Shown in pieces: positions 7,631-16,289 of a stretch of DNA of 31,377 nt (the stretch's first letter is position 1; each line of letters begins with the position of its first letter). The stretch is from a virus, in the IMG/VR virus record IMGVR_UViG_3300044533_001296, positions 1 to 31,377 of that record; one strand, given 5' to 3'. The notes under the pieces are model-generated. The model was not told the origin of the DNA and ran no database searches. It worked only from the letters and a program-made list of their open reading frames with translations. Both the position numbers and the translations under genes were made by a program.

Positions 7631-9481
7631 TTATCGGTTATTTAACGTTTCGTTGATGTTGAAAAGTAATTCCTCTCTAGTTGGAGCTGGGCTATTACTT
7701 TCTTGATTGATACCCGCGAAAATAGCTAAAGCGTTTTGAATTTCGGGTATTGCGGCTTGACGTTTTCTTTGCTCTTCTGTTTTACGGGTATCATTATCTT
7801 TCTTTTGTAAAGTATCAACTATAAAGTTTCCGTTTGCCAATAAAGCAGGTGTATCTGTAAGATCTTGAGCTCTTCTTGGTAAAATATCCATAATTGGTTT
7901 GAAGGTAATGCTTACATTTAAGTAATGCGGTAATTCGGCTACTTTTCTGCCGCTGTATGCATCATTTTCTTGATTTATTTCCCAAGAAGCATTATCTTCT
8001 ATTGTAATATTGATGCTTTCTAAAACTCCAGGCGTTCTATATAAATAATCACCAATGGTTAGTTTAATGATTGGCGCTCTCATTGCTGAAGTATTTGGAC
8101 TATAATCCGGATAAACTTGACTGGTTAAATAGTTTAACTTCTCGTACATTGGTCTCAATTCAGGTCTTGATTGAGCAAATATTTTGAATGAGAAAGAAAC
8201 CGTACGATCGAACCCTTGATAAGTTCTAAAGTTTTCACCTCTACCCAAATATCTAAAAGAGTTGTATTCTCCAGAGTGATTATCGGATATGCCAGATAAG
8301 AATGCTCTAAATACTAAAGCTGTTGTCTTTGTAGGATTATCGTTGGATATAGCTTCGAAAGCAAATTTAATTATGTCTTTAGCGTAGTCACCTGAAAATG
8401 GGGTGTCTCCTTCGTTAACAGTAAATGGGGTTAAAGCATTTAATCTATCAATACCGACATCTGTACCTGGAACATAGAAAATGTAAGTTTTATTTAATCT
8501 ACTAATTCTAGGATCTCCAGGGTTTCCGGCGTTCATTGCGTTTTGAATACTTTGTTCAGAAAAATTCCACTTTCTTGCTTGTTGCACTGGACTTGCTACT
8601 TGGCTTCTGAAATCTTGTATTTTTGAAACGTCTTGAAACAGCGCATTAACTCCGTTAGGTTTTTGATTCTTTATTTGATCGTAGGTAAGAGTAAGTATAT
8701 TTGAAACTAATGTTGTATCTGTAGCTCTTCTTATTATTGTTTTTCCAACACCATAAGTAGATCCAGGGCCTTGTATGTAATCGAATAGGATACTTTTATT
8801 CAAAGACATGCCCAAAGTATTGTACAAATTAGGATCTGTAAATTTTACCTCTTTGTTGCTGTTAAACATTTTAGTTTGATAGAAAGCGTATAGTCTGTTT
8901 CTATCTTTTCCGTTTACTGTAGTGAATTGCTTTTGAATGGTAGCTGCGTAAAAGTTTTGAAACTGAAAGCCATTGATACCAATTCTATCTGGATGATAGC
9001 CTGTACCCGAACTTAATACAGCGCTCAACATGTTCTTTCCTGATGGATCGTATATCCAAGTATTTGGGATAGTTCCAAAAGAAGTAGACTGGTAACCTTG
9101 CGTGGTTTCCATTCTAGGATTTGTTTTTTGTAAATTTACTTGCTTGTTTAAAAAAGCAGGTCCTTTAGATCCGTCTTTAAGAAACTTTGATATTCTTAAT
9201 TGATCTATCTCACCGGTTAAAGTTCTTCTGGCCGTTCCTGTTCCTGGGTCTAACTCTGCTCCGCCTCTTATTGGATAATCTAAACTGTTTCTGTTTCTTT
9301 GATAGAATTGTAAAATAGAATTTGTAACCGGTCCCGCATCTTGCATCGGAAATTTAACGTAAGGTAAACCGGAGTTTCCCCCTTGAGGTTGATCCATTCC
9401 GTATTTCAACGTGGTAAAGTCTGTCTTCTGATTTAAGAAAACTGAATCTGATAAGTTGGAAGAGTTATAGTTTAGTGGCAT
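7631..9481 (-). CDS. Baseplate/tail-tube-junction structural protein, 616 aa
   Basis: The C-terminal half (about residues 385-550) looks like a tail-tube-type beta fold as used in baseplate-tube junction proteins: a GRGENFRTYQGFDRTVSFSF strand, a helix with MYEKLNYLTSQVYPDY, MRAPIIKLTIGDYL, then WEIN and a final LPHYLNVSITF strand. The N-terminal 350 residues are rich in Gly, Asn and Pro and show no enzyme motif. Its ATG overlaps the tape measure stop by one base (TAATG), indicating translational coupling. Position between tape measure and hub fits proteins such as T4 gp48 or gp54, which start the tube, but I cannot match it to either by sequence. The last 70 residues are charged and probably disordered or helical. 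Confidence 0.65.
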   Translation of the reverse strand: MPLNYNSSNLSDSVFLNQKTDFTTLKYGMDQPQGGNSGLPYVKFPMQDAGPVTNSILQFYQRNRNSLDYPIRGGAELDPGTGTARRTLTGEIDQLRISKFLKDGSKGPAFLNKQVNLQKTNPRMETTQGYQSTSFGTIPNTWIYDPSGKNMLSAVLSSGTGYHPDRIGINGFQFQNFYAATIQKQFTTVNGKDRNRLYAFYQTKMFNSNKEVKFTDPNLYNTLGMSLNKSILFDYIQGPGSTYGVGKTIIRRATDTTLVSNILTLTYDQIKNQKPNGVNALFQDVSKIQDFRSQVASPVQQARKWNFSEQSIQNAMNAGNPGDPRISRLNKTYIFYVPGTDVGIDRLNALTPFTVNEGDTPFSGDYAKDIIKFAFEAISNDNPTKTTALVFRAFLSGISDNHSGEYNSFRYLGRGENFRTYQGFDRTVSFSFKIFAQSRPELRPMYEKLNYLTSQVYPDYSPNTSAMRAPIIKLTIGDYLYRTPGVLESINITIEDNASWEINQENDAYSGRKVAELPHYLNVSITFKPIMDILPRRAQDLTDTPALLANGNFIVDTLQKKDNDTRKTEEQRKRQAAIPEIQNALAIFAGINQESNSPAPTREELLFNINETLNNR

Positions 9482-12087
9482 TAAGAGTTGTATCTAGTTG
9501 TGTCAAAATTTGTGTAAGAATTGTTTTGAAAACTATTTAATACTAATTTACCGGTTGGAACTCCGTCTAACATAACGTTTCCTGTAACGAATCTCACTTG
9601 CGCGTTAGACGCATCAGGTTTTTGAGTTACCAATTTTGTCAATAACTCAACTGTCTTTGTTGAATTATCTGCGGTCATTTTAATTAACTGTAAACTGCTA
9701 GCTCCCAAATAGGTTTCTCCTGAGTCAACTTGGGCAATTCCAGAAGTTTTAACCACTCCACCTTTGGCTAGTTTTCCATAGCTTTTACCTCTTAGGTTTT
9801 CAGCGAAGCCTTTGATATTATCTCCGTAATCTTCTGCTATTTCGTCCTTTCCGAATAAAAATAAATTTGCTATCTTAGAAGCTCCATTAACGAAAGTTCC
9901 TATGCCTTCTAAAACTGTAGCAAAGAAATCTTTTAATCCGTTTACAAACCCTTGAATTTTACTTGGATTCGACATAAACTCAATAGCTTTGTCTATGAAT
10001 TCAGTAACTCCTGAATTCGCTATAAGACTTGTGAATCCTTGTTTGATTTTTTCTATCAATCCCGCTAATCTTTCGTTAGCTGCTCCTGAAGCCAGAGCTT
10101 GATATTGTTGCTTTTCTTGTTCGGTAGTAATGTCCTTCATCGTAGCGAACCTCTTCTTCGCTAATTCGTACTGTTGCTGCGCTGACTGACCATCTTTAGC
10201 TCCTATCTTAGATAGGAACTCTTGCTTCTTTAACATGTCGGCCATCGTGTCCCTAGTCATACCAAAGCTAGATGCTAGTGACTCTGCTGCGATTCTATTT
10301 AAACCTAAGAATTGTTCTGAATTTCCAACCTGTTTTGTTATCTCTTCAGCTGCTGTAACTAAATCGTTGTTTAAGAAAGCTTCTCTTGCTTTATTTAAGT
10401 TGATATCTTTTCCGGTCAACAACTGAGCTTCCATTTCTTTACTAATAGAAGACTCGTAATCCAAGAAAGAATCTGCCAATGCGTCTACCTGTTTTAATTC
10501 TAGACCCATTGCTTTTGTTTGCAATACGGCCTTTGTAATTTTTTCTGGATACTTTGCGAATGTTAATCCTAAATAGCCTCCCAAATTACTAACCTCTTTT
10601 AATACCGCTTTGTAGTCTTGCGTAGCTAACCCAGCTTTTTTAAGATTCTGTACTTGTTGTAGTACATTTCCAACAATGTTCGCTGATTCTTTTCCAGTAA
10701 TTACAGAAGTTTGAGCGATGCTGGCTTGTATGTCTTCTTCTAATCCTAAAACGTCTTTTAATCTTATGTTAGTGCTTAGTATCTCGTTAGAAAAAATTGC
10801 AGTAGTGCCCAATTGTTTGCTTAAAGCAACTTGAGCTTCGTATAGTTTTTTAGGATTTACAAAAACATCTTTAGTACTGCTAGCTATGTTACTAAAGTTG
10901 TTTGCTAGTTTTTGAGATTCGTCTGCGCTTAAACCAAGTTCTCGACCCATTTTTACGAACATGGAATTGGCATTCATCGCATAATCCATGAAAGTAGACA
11001 TTATATCGACTACTCCACCAAGCAATCCACCAACTAATGGTATCTTTTCTAAGAACCCGCTAATTGGTTTTGTAAGATTTTGAATTGGTCCTTCTGCTAA
11101 TTCTCCGCCCAAAGCTTTCATTCCACCAACCATTCCGTCTCTAAACATTTTTATTGTTCCTTGTAAAGCGGAGTTTAATGCTTTAGCCGCTCCTAAGAAT
11201 AAACCGGCTTTGAATAGAGGATCATTTTTCCAAGAGTCTGCGAAAGAAGTTTTGAATGCTTTAAAACCGGCTTTGAATACGCTTCCGCCGGCTTTTGGAA
11301 CTTCAATTAAAGGGATAGGTTCTAAATTTTGTTGAGCTCTTGTTACGTTCTCAATTGCTATGAGTTTATTTTTAGCTGTAATTTCTTCTACTAATTGAAG
11401 GTTTCTGGCTTGTTGTACCATAGCCTCGTAAACCTCGCTACCCATTCCTAATTTCTTAGAAAAGTTTTCAAATAGTTTACCTGTAACACCTATAGAGCTT
11501 TGTATTTCCTTTTCTTTAGCTAATTCTTTTTCGAGCTCTTTTACAGTAAGACCAATTATCTCGCTGCTTTTTGATCTAGCTACATATTGAGCTTGTAAAG
11601 GAGTTAAGTTTTTAGTTTCTTTTTCTAAAAGCCTTTCTGCGATAGTTAATTGTCTTTTTGCAGAAGATATGGCTCTTGCGTTTCCGCTTGCTAAAGCTTC
11701 TGATAAGTTGTCTTCTTTTTGTTTTTTCTCATCCAGTAATTTAACATAATCTTGAGCGCCTTTTAATTGTACTGCGCTTATTTTTTGAAGATCTGCTTGC
11801 GTTTCATTTAATTTGGCGGTGTTTACAAACTGCTTGGATATCTGATCGTTTATCTGTGATTGTATTCTCTTAACGTCTATGGCATTAGTTCTAAAGCCCT
11901 CAATAGAAGATCTAACCTTATCGTATCCGGTTTGAAGCTTTTTTAGTTCGTTTACCTGATCTCTGATAATGTCTCCAAAATCAGCGCCATCTCTTACTAG
12001 CGCTTTAAAAACACCTTGTAATTTTTTTGCTTCTTCTGCCCCTGTAGATGATTTTGGGGTACTGCTATTTTGATTTTCGTTGGACAT
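9481..12087 (-). CDS. Tail tape measure protein, 868 aa
   Basis: Length, composition and place identify a tape measure: a long helical, Ala/Lys/Glu-rich N-terminal part (about residues 15-270), then hydrophobic stretches near 290-320 (AGLFLGAAKALNSAL) and 345-365 (IPLVGGLLGGVVDIMSTFM), a further helical region, another hydrophobic patch near 715-750, and an end with the familiar AKGGVV...SGE pattern around residues 780-800. Tape measures set tail length, fill the tube and later help DNA cross the inner membrane. At roughly 1.5 angstrom per residue this would give a tail of about 130 nm, an estimate from general knowledge. The gene follows the gp26-like gene and its small partner, the usual place of tail assembly chaperones. 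The ATG at 12087 is preceded by an ATATTTAT element 8 nt upstream. Confidence 0.88.
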   Translation of the reverse strand: MSNENQNSSTPKSSTGAEEAKKLQGVFKALVRDGADFGDIIRDQVNELKKLQTGYDKVRSSIEGFRTNAIDVKRIQSQINDQISKQFVNTAKLNETQADLQKISAVQLKGAQDYVKLLDEKKQKEDNLSEALASGNARAISSAKRQLTIAERLLEKETKNLTPLQAQYVARSKSSEIIGLTVKELEKELAKEKEIQSSIGVTGKLFENFSKKLGMGSEVYEAMVQQARNLQLVEEITAKNKLIAIENVTRAQQNLEPIPLIEVPKAGGSVFKAGFKAFKTSFADSWKNDPLFKAGLFLGAAKALNSALQGTIKMFRDGMVGGMKALGGELAEGPIQNLTKPISGFLEKIPLVGGLLGGVVDIMSTFMDYAMNANSMFVKMGRELGLSADESQKLANNFSNIASSTKDVFVNPKKLYEAQVALSKQLGTTAIFSNEILSTNIRLKDVLGLEEDIQASIAQTSVITGKESANIVGNVLQQVQNLKKAGLATQDYKAVLKEVSNLGGYLGLTFAKYPEKITKAVLQTKAMGLELKQVDALADSFLDYESSISKEMEAQLLTGKDINLNKAREAFLNNDLVTAAEEITKQVGNSEQFLGLNRIAAESLASSFGMTRDTMADMLKKQEFLSKIGAKDGQSAQQQYELAKKRFATMKDITTEQEKQQYQALASGAANERLAGLIEKIKQGFTSLIANSGVTEFIDKAIEFMSNPSKIQGFVNGLKDFFATVLEGIGTFVNGASKIANLFLFGKDEIAEDYGDNIKGFAENLRGKSYGKLAKGGVVKTSGIAQVDSGETYLGASSLQLIKMTADNSTKTVELLTKLVTQKPDASNAQVRFVTGNVMLDGVPTGKLVLNSFQNNSYTNFDTTRYNS

Positions 12088-12095
12088 GGCTACAA

Positions 12096-12103
12096 ATAAA
12101 TAT
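12096..12103 (-). promoter_or_regulatory. ATATTTAT element before the tape measure gene
   Basis: It occupies the gap between the stop of the 87-aa gene and the tape measure ATG, 8 nt from the ATG. If it is a promoter core, the transcript would have almost no leader. Confidence 0.4.
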
Positions 12104-12367
12104 TTAAGCCTTTGGTTTTGCCTTGCTTGTTACGTAAGAAGGTTTTGACTTAAGAGATTGCTTAACGGCGTCAGGCATTTGAACCTTACTTTTGTCGCTT
12201 TGCTCGGTAAGAACTTTGTCGTTCTCGTTCTGAGCCTCTTGCAATCTGTCTAGGTGTTCCTTTATCTTTTTTATATTGAATTTCCTCTTTGGGATATCCA
12301 TGTTCCAGACCTCAGTATAATTAAAACCTCCGCCCCCATGATAAACGAGGTCGAAGACTTCAGTCAT
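12104..12367 (-). CDS. Small protein before tape measure, possible tail-assembly-chaperone extension, 87 aa
   Basis: No family recognised. The N-terminal part has GGGGFNYTEVWNMDIPKRK followed by a helical segment (residues about 33-58) and a Lys/Ser-rich, probably disordered end. It has its own ATG at 12367 with AGAGGTG five bases upstream, one of the few Shine-Dalgarno-like sequences here. Its frame is +1 (equivalently -2) relative to the gp26-like gene and is open 5' of the ATG as far as a TGA at 12413-12415, so the two frames overlap across 12378-12412, where a run of six T followed by CCC (coding strand) could allow a ribosome to slip. The arrangement tube, chaperone, extension, tape measure is the classical G/GT layout of long-tailed phages. 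The WxMDIPKRKF part is typical of proteins that bind other tail subunits, but this is only an impression. Confidence 0.65.
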   Translation of the reverse strand: MTEVFDLVYHGGGGFNYTEVWNMDIPKRKFNIKKIKEHLDRLQEAQNENDKVLTEQSDKSKVQMPDAVKQSLKSKPSYVTSKAKPKA

Positions 12368-12377
12368 AAAGACACCT

Positions 12378-13148
12378 CTATATTCCGCTCCCGGGAAAAA
12401 AGAACTCGGCTGTCATTGGCAGCTCGTCGATGACCTCCTCTCCATCTTTAGTCGAAAAAGTGATCTTTGTGTCGATATCTGGAATTACGCTCTCTATGTA
12501 TTTTCTCAAAGGAAGAGAATCTTGGGATAATAAAGCTCCGCTATCGATAAAGTCTCTAACTGTTTTTGTAGAATAATCTCCGTTAATAGAAGTGATCTGA
12601 TGTTTTAACTTTGTAGTCAATAAACCTGGTGCAGCTTCTCCTAAATTCTTTTTCATGCCTTTCATCTCTTCGTCGATTTTTCTATCGTCTGCAATTGTTA
12701 AGGCTTTGAAAGTAACAGTGTTTTTGGTGAAAGGGAGTTCGAAACTAAATTCGTTCTTTTCGTTGAATAGAGTGGTATCAATACTCTTATACTTAACAGA
12801 CTGTAAATCGCCTTTAACGACTTCTGATTCCATCGTATTTGGATTGAAGTAGTTAAAAGAGTAGTCTTTACCGTAAGCCAATATTCTAGCTGCGATAAGA
12901 ATAGCGTTCCTGTCGCCCAGGATCAGATCCTCGTAGTTTATTGGAGTTTTAATGATAGACTTAAGCATTCTTTCAATAGCTAAGCCTTGACGTAACAGAT
13001 TCGCATTGGTGAGAATGTCCTCTTCTCTAGCGGTCATGTATTTGATTTCGATTTGCCCAGAAGCTAATGGGGAATCTTTTGGGTATAACAAACCCTTTGA
13101 TGGAAGATCTACCATTTCGGTAGGTACTGTAAACTTTGGTTCTGACAT
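12378..13148 (-). CDS. 26: T4 gp26-like baseplate/tail assembly protein (T4_baseplate family), 256 aa
   Basis: The N-terminal pattern VDLPSKGLLYP, then GQIEIKYMTAREEDILTN, a helix with RMLKSIIKTPINYEDLILGD and RNAILIAARILAYGKDY is what I associate with T4 gp26 and its relatives in cyanophages, described as baseplate hub assembly proteins. Residues about 85-160 are beta-rich and 160-215 helical (DDRKIDEEMKGMK). The last codons read TTC TTT TTT CCC GGG before the TAG, a run that could be slippery. Placed between tail tube and tape measure, it may act as the tail assembly chaperone that binds the tape measure while the tube grows around it. The terminator at 13200-13223 separates it from the tube gene, and it has its own ATATTTAT element 16 nt before the ATG. 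Confidence 0.6.
   Translation of the reverse strand: MSEPKFTVPTEMVDLPSKGLLYPKDSPLASGQIEIKYMTAREEDILTNANLLRQGLAIERMLKSIIKTPINYEDLILGDRNAILIAARILAYGKDYSFNYFNPNTMESEVVKGDLQSVKYKSIDTTLFNEKNEFSFELPFTKNTVTFKALTIADDRKIDEEMKGMKKNLGEAAPGLLTTKLKHQITSINGDYSTKTVRDFIDSGALLSQDSLPLRKYIESVIPDIDTKITFSTKDGEEVIDELPMTAEFFFPGSGI
12391..12404 (-). other. Candidate programmed frameshift site at end of the gp26-like gene
   Basis: On the coding strand the reading is TTC TTT TTT CCC GG(G) in the gp26-like frame, nine codons before the next gene's ATG. A +1 slip of Phe-tRNA from TTT to TTC, or of Pro-tRNA from CCC to CCG, moves the ribosome into the open frame of the 87-aa gene and would give a fusion of about 347 residues. 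A -2 slip reaches the same frame. There is no direct evidence of use, and the downstream gene has its own start. Confidence 0.35.
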
Positions 13149-13164
13149 GTAATAACTATTTTAA

Positions 13165-13172
13165 ATAAATAT
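13165..13172 (-). promoter_or_regulatory. ATATTTAT element before the gp26-like gene
   Basis: It lies 16 nt before the ATG at 13148 and just after (in transcription order) the hairpin terminator that ends the tail tube message. A terminator followed at once by this element is what a new transcription start would need. Confidence 0.45.
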
Positions 13173-13194
13173 AATCTATTAAAATTTCAGGGAA

Positions 13195-13223
13195 CAAAAA
13201 AAGACCGCGGTGAGGCGGCCTTT
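13195..13223 (-). terminator. Rho-independent terminator after the tail tube gene
   Basis: A nine-base-pair stem (AAAG-CCGC arm at 13200-13208 against 13215-13223, one A-C mismatch) closes a six-base loop. In the minus-strand direction it is followed by seven or more T. It lies 24 bases after the tail tube stop, so the abundant tube message can end before the gp26-like gene. Confidence 0.85.
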
Positions 13224-13246
13224 CTTTTATATTCGTTATTTTTATC

Positions 13247-13732
13247 TTAGAAGTTCAAGATAGCGTAGTCCATACCCAAAGTCAAACTGATTTCGGTAGG
13301 ATCTGAAGTAGACCAGTCGTAAGTTCCGAAGTTTGTTTCTTTGATGAAAGCGCCCTTGCAAATCCACTCTGATACAATATCTCCAACTGGACCTAAGATC
13401 GATAAGTTAATGTCTTTCTTATAAAAGTCAGAATAACCGTTTCTACCTGTTACAGACTCGTGATGTAAACGTACCCATTCCATTACAGCCTCTTGGCCTG
13501 ATGGACTGATTGGATTGTATAAAGACAATGTGATGTCTCTCCACTCAGCTTTTCCTTTAATCTTACGATAAACATTGATGTGATCTAATTTGATTTCATT
13601 TAAAGTAAGACCTGGTGCGTCCGCTTTTTTAATCATATATGAAGGAATACCGTCGATGTACATTACAAATCTATTCGATACTGTAGGTTCGAAAGCGGTA
13701 AACATTATTTCATTTGGGTCTAATACTGGCAT
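13247..13732 (-). CDS. 19: Tail tube protein (T4 gp19-like), 161 aa
   Basis: This matches the T4 gp19 tail tube family in length (T4 gp19 is 163 aa) and features: an N-terminal SNRFVMYIDGIPSYMIKKADAPGLT segment, a GKAEWRDITLSLYNPISPSG strand-loop, a helix (QEAVMEWVRLHHES), and the C-terminal strands with GAFIKETNFGTYDWS followed by EISLTLGMDYAIL. Six copies per ring stack into the inner tube of the contractile tail. It comes after the sheath and a small Lys-rich gene and is followed by a strong terminator, as expected for a very abundant protein. An ATATTTATA element lies 17 nt before the start. Confidence 0.92.
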   Translation of the reverse strand: MPVLDPNEIMFTAFEPTVSNRFVMYIDGIPSYMIKKADAPGLTLNEIKLDHINVYRKIKGKAEWRDITLSLYNPISPSGQEAVMEWVRLHHESVTGRNGYSDFYKKDINLSILGPVGDIVSEWICKGAFIKETNFGTYDWSTSDPTEISLTLGMDYAILNF

Positions 13733-13749
13733 TTTTGGTTGTATTTAGT

Positions 13750-13757
13750 ATAAATAT
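13750..13757 (-). promoter_or_regulatory. ATATTTAT element before the tail tube gene
   Basis: It ends 17 nt before the ATG at 13732. Opposite it, the plus strand reads a perfect TATAAATA, the T4 late promoter core, but pointing away from the gene. Confidence 0.45.
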
Positions 13758-13766
13758 TACTTTTAC

Positions 13767-14198
13767 TTATTTTTTCTTCTCGGCCGCTTTTTTCATATCT
13801 GCAGCTTTTTTGTCAGCAACCTTCTTAGCTTCCGCTTCTTTCTTTTTCTTCTCGTCAGCTTTTTTCTTGTCTTCAGCAACTTTTTTAGCGTCTACTTTTT
13901 TAGCTTCGTTTAAACCTGCGCCTTGATTTTTCATAGAAGCGCCTGCGTTCTGTAATTGGTTGTACAATTCAGGGTTTTTCATTTTCAAAAGATCTTGAGC
14001 TTTAGATATTGCTACGCCTGTTAGACCTAGTCCTAATACTCCTGATAATGCAGCTATTACGTCTACTATTGGAGATTCTTCTAAAGTTTCAGTTTCTTCT
14101 ACTGGAGCTTCATAGTTTTCTTTGATCATTAACCTTGCCTTTACACTCTCGTATAAACGTGCTGGTACTTTAATTCTAATGATTGTATTATCGTTCAT
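13767..14198 (-). CDS. Lys/Ala-rich protein with one hydrophobic segment, 143 aa, unknown function
   Basis: Residues 1-35 carry an IKVPARLYESVKARL segment. Residues about 43-65 (PIVDVIAALSGVLGLGLTGVAI) form a Gly-rich hydrophobic stretch that could be a membrane helix. From about residue 98 to the end the protein is almost only Lys, Ala, Glu and Asp in helical heptad-like order, like histone H1 or colicin/TolA-type tails. The gene lies between sheath and tube, 18 nt after the sheath stop. A role in tail assembly, DNA binding or membrane contact is possible, none shown. A similar Lys/Ala tail occurs in the 78-aa protein at 16815-17051. Confidence 0.7.
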   Translation of the reverse strand: MNDNTIIRIKVPARLYESVKARLMIKENYEAPVEETETLEESPIVDVIAALSGVLGLGLTGVAISKAQDLLKMKNPELYNQLQNAGASMKNQGAGLNEAKKVDAKKVAEDKKKADEKKKKEAEAKKVADKKAADMKKAAEKKK

Positions 14199-14216
14199 TT
14201 TCTATTTTGTTTGATA

Positions 14217-15986
14217 TTATTGGCCAAATGTTGCTCCTGTAGGTAAGATGTTGAAATCTAATTGAATAAATTCCGCTGTCTTAGTTGGTTGTAAATAAAT
14301 GGTACCAACCAATTGATTTCTATCAACTACGTCTGGAGTGTTATTAGTATCGTCCATGATTACTTGGAAAGCATAAAGACCTTGTCTTTGTTGAACTGAT
14401 TCTAAATAAGGATTAACTTGGTTGATGAATTTGTTACGAGTTACTTGAGTATTTGGTTCGAATACTAAATTTTCTCCAATTTGACCAATATAGCTCTTAA
14501 GCGAGATTAACAATCTTCTTACGTTTACTCTATCCAAAGCAGATGCCTTGTTTTGTAAAGTCTTTTGACCGTAGATCACCGTACCAACGCCTGGGAAAAT
14601 AGCGATTGGATTGATAGATGCTTGATATAATCTGTCTCTATCAGAAGAAGTTAAACGTCTTTCTGGTTGTAATACTGTTGAAAGACCTCCTCTATTTAAA
14701 CCTGCTGGTGCAAACCATTCTGCTCCAACTTTATCGTTGTACTCGTAAGCAGCAGGAACGATTGTAGAAGCAGGAACGAAGTTAACCTTGCCTGTCTCTC
14801 TTGATCTCAATTGTACCCAAGGCCAATAAGTAGCCGCGTAAGAGCTATCGAAGCCGTTTACTTGGTTAATAGCAGTTGGGATAGATTGACCGTAGCCAAC
14901 CATATCAATTACTGCAATATTATCTCCTCTTGTTTGAGAGTTGTTGATAATGCTGTTAATTTGAGAAGCGGCGTTTACTGCAGTCAAACCTGGTGCGTAT
15001 AAGATGTTAAATTTGTAAGCATCTTTGTTACCCAATAAGTTGATTGCCGTATTATAATCGGAAGCGAATACGCCTTGAATATTTGAATTTGTAGTGCTTG
15101 TTGTAGAAGGCACGTTAGCAATGTTCTCGAAGAAGTTAACAGGTTCTTTACCGAATGAACCGAATATTGCGCCTGTAGCAGATCCAAAAGAACCGTTATA
15201 AGAACCAGATCCAACTTGAGGAATAGAACCTGTATATTGAAGCTGTGCTTGACCGTATTGGTTCGTATAGCTAGGAGTTGGAGTGTTAACCGTTTTAACT
15301 CTTACATACTTGCTCTTATTTTGGTAAGATCCTGTAGTTTGTAAGTAGTTATTGCTTAAATCGTCTGTAGCAACTGTGTAAGCTTGATCTCCAATAACGT
15401 AAGCAACGTAATTGCTTTGGTTAGGATCTAAAGATAAACCGTTCCATGTTTCAAGAACTGTTTTGCTATTTTGATAGTCGTCTCCTCTTCTAATAATGAT
15501 ATTGAATAAACCAGATCCTGTATCGTTAGAGGTAACTTCCCAACGAATGTTAGCAGAAGATCCACTAATTAAAGCTCCGCTAGAAGCGCTTGTTAAATAA
15601 GAAGCGTCGTTGTTATTCATTACAATACCAGCAGATAAAGTCTCTAAAACTAGAGCTGGATTACCATTGATATTATTGATGCTCGCTGTAGCTGGTGTGT
15701 AAGATCCAGAAGTAACTCTTGTAACCAATAAAGATTGACCTCCTTGTTCGAAGTAGTTCAATGCTGCCATACTAGTCAAGTACTCGTAAGAAGCACCGCC
15801 TGAAACAAAAGCTCCACCAAATACTGCCTTATATTGCGAATATGTGGTAACTAATGTAGGTATGTTTACTGGACCTGTTACTGCGGGACCTACTAATGCT
15901 GCGCCTGCTGCAACTGGTCCTTGGGTTATTTGTGAAAGATCGTTTTCCTGTAAGAAAACTCCTGGGCTAATAAGTGTTTCGGCCAT
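14217..15986 (-). CDS. 18: Contractile tail sheath protein (T4 gp18-like), 589 aa
   Basis: The start ETLISPGVFLQENDLS followed by GPVAAGAALVGPAVTGPVNIPTLVT and YSQYKAVFGG is the typical N-terminus of phage and T6SS/pyocin sheath proteins, where it forms the extended arm that links neighbouring subunits. The C-terminal third has DRVNVRRLLISLKSYIGQ, EPNTQVTRNKFINQVNPYL and a final beta strand region with LVGTIYLQPTKTAEFIQLDF, the conserved sheath domain. The variable middle (about residues 130-280) is Ser, Thr and Asn-rich, probably the surface-exposed insert. Six-subunit rings contract to drive the tube through the host envelope. The start at 15986 is preceded by an ATATTTAT element 21 nt upstream and by a small inverted repeat (TAGAT/ATCTA). 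Confidence 0.95.
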   Translation of the reverse strand: MAETLISPGVFLQENDLSQITQGPVAAGAALVGPAVTGPVNIPTLVTTYSQYKAVFGGAFVSGGASYEYLTSMAALNYFEQGGQSLLVTRVTSGSYTPATASINNINGNPALVLETLSAGIVMNNNDASYLTSASSGALISGSSANIRWEVTSNDTGSGLFNIIIRRGDDYQNSKTVLETWNGLSLDPNQSNYVAYVIGDQAYTVATDDLSNNYLQTTGSYQNKSKYVRVKTVNTPTPSYTNQYGQAQLQYTGSIPQVGSGSYNGSFGSATGAIFGSFGKEPVNFFENIANVPSTTSTTNSNIQGVFASDYNTAINLLGNKDAYKFNILYAPGLTAVNAASQINSIINNSQTRGDNIAVIDMVGYGQSIPTAINQVNGFDSSYAATYWPWVQLRSRETGKVNFVPASTIVPAAYEYNDKVGAEWFAPAGLNRGGLSTVLQPERRLTSSDRDRLYQASINPIAIFPGVGTVIYGQKTLQNKASALDRVNVRRLLISLKSYIGQIGENLVFEPNTQVTRNKFINQVNPYLESVQQRQGLYAFQVIMDDTNNTPDVVDRNQLVGTIYLQPTKTAEFIQLDFNILPTGATFGQ

Positions 15987-16007
15987 TTAGATTATTTTTA
16001 TCTAGTA

Positions 16008-16015
16008 ATAAATAT
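16008..16015 (-). promoter_or_regulatory. ATATTTAT element before the tail sheath gene
   Basis: It ends 21 nt before the sheath ATG at 15986, one of the longest leaders in the set, and lies in a 50-base gap after the 79-aa gene. Confidence 0.42.
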
Positions 16016-16036
16016 CGGTACTTAGTTCAAAACGCT

Positions 16037-16276
16037 TTAGCTAATTTCTCCTGTCTCTATGTTTATGGAGACGCTGCCGTATTTGGATTTAAGCTCTTCA
16101 AAAAGTAGATTCTCTCTGCTCTTTATGTCTTTAATCAAAATCTTCTGTTTTTCAATCTCTAATTCCAATACCATTTTTTGGTAACTTAGCTCTCCAAGAG
16201 ACGATGCTACTTCCAAAGCGTCCTGTTTTACGAAATTGATCTGCTGTAACTCTTCGGGTGTTAACTGATTTGCCAT
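16037..16276 (-). CDS. Small coiled-coil protein, 79 aa, unknown function
   Basis: The whole protein apart from its last 15 residues looks helical, with a regular hydrophobic pattern in LSYQKMVLELEIEKQKILIKDIKSRENLLFEELKSKYG, so a coiled coil is likely. It ends with a short SVSINIETGEIS strand. I recall small phage proteins with this 'helix then G-x-I-N-x-x-T-G-E' ending, but know no function for them. It sits between the terminator at 16303-16328 and the sheath gene, with its own ATATTTAT element 13 nt before the ATG. Confidence 0.72.
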   Translation of the reverse strand: MANQLTPEELQQINFVKQDALEVASSLGELSYQKMVLELEIEKQKILIKDIKSRENLLFEELKSKYGSVSINIETGEIS

Positions 16277-16289
16277 AACTGTATTTGCT

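Noticed and set aside
7581-7631. A 16-codon open frame starting in a TAATG overlap after the 616-aa gene
   Set aside because: It fills the gap neatly (ends five bases before the next ATG), but the peptide has no features and such short frames are expected by chance; only ribosome profiling could rescue it.
15991-16007. Inverted repeat TAGAT/ATCTA just before the sheath ATG as an operator
   Set aside because: Five base pairs of A+T-rich sequence in a leader are not enough to support a regulatory call.
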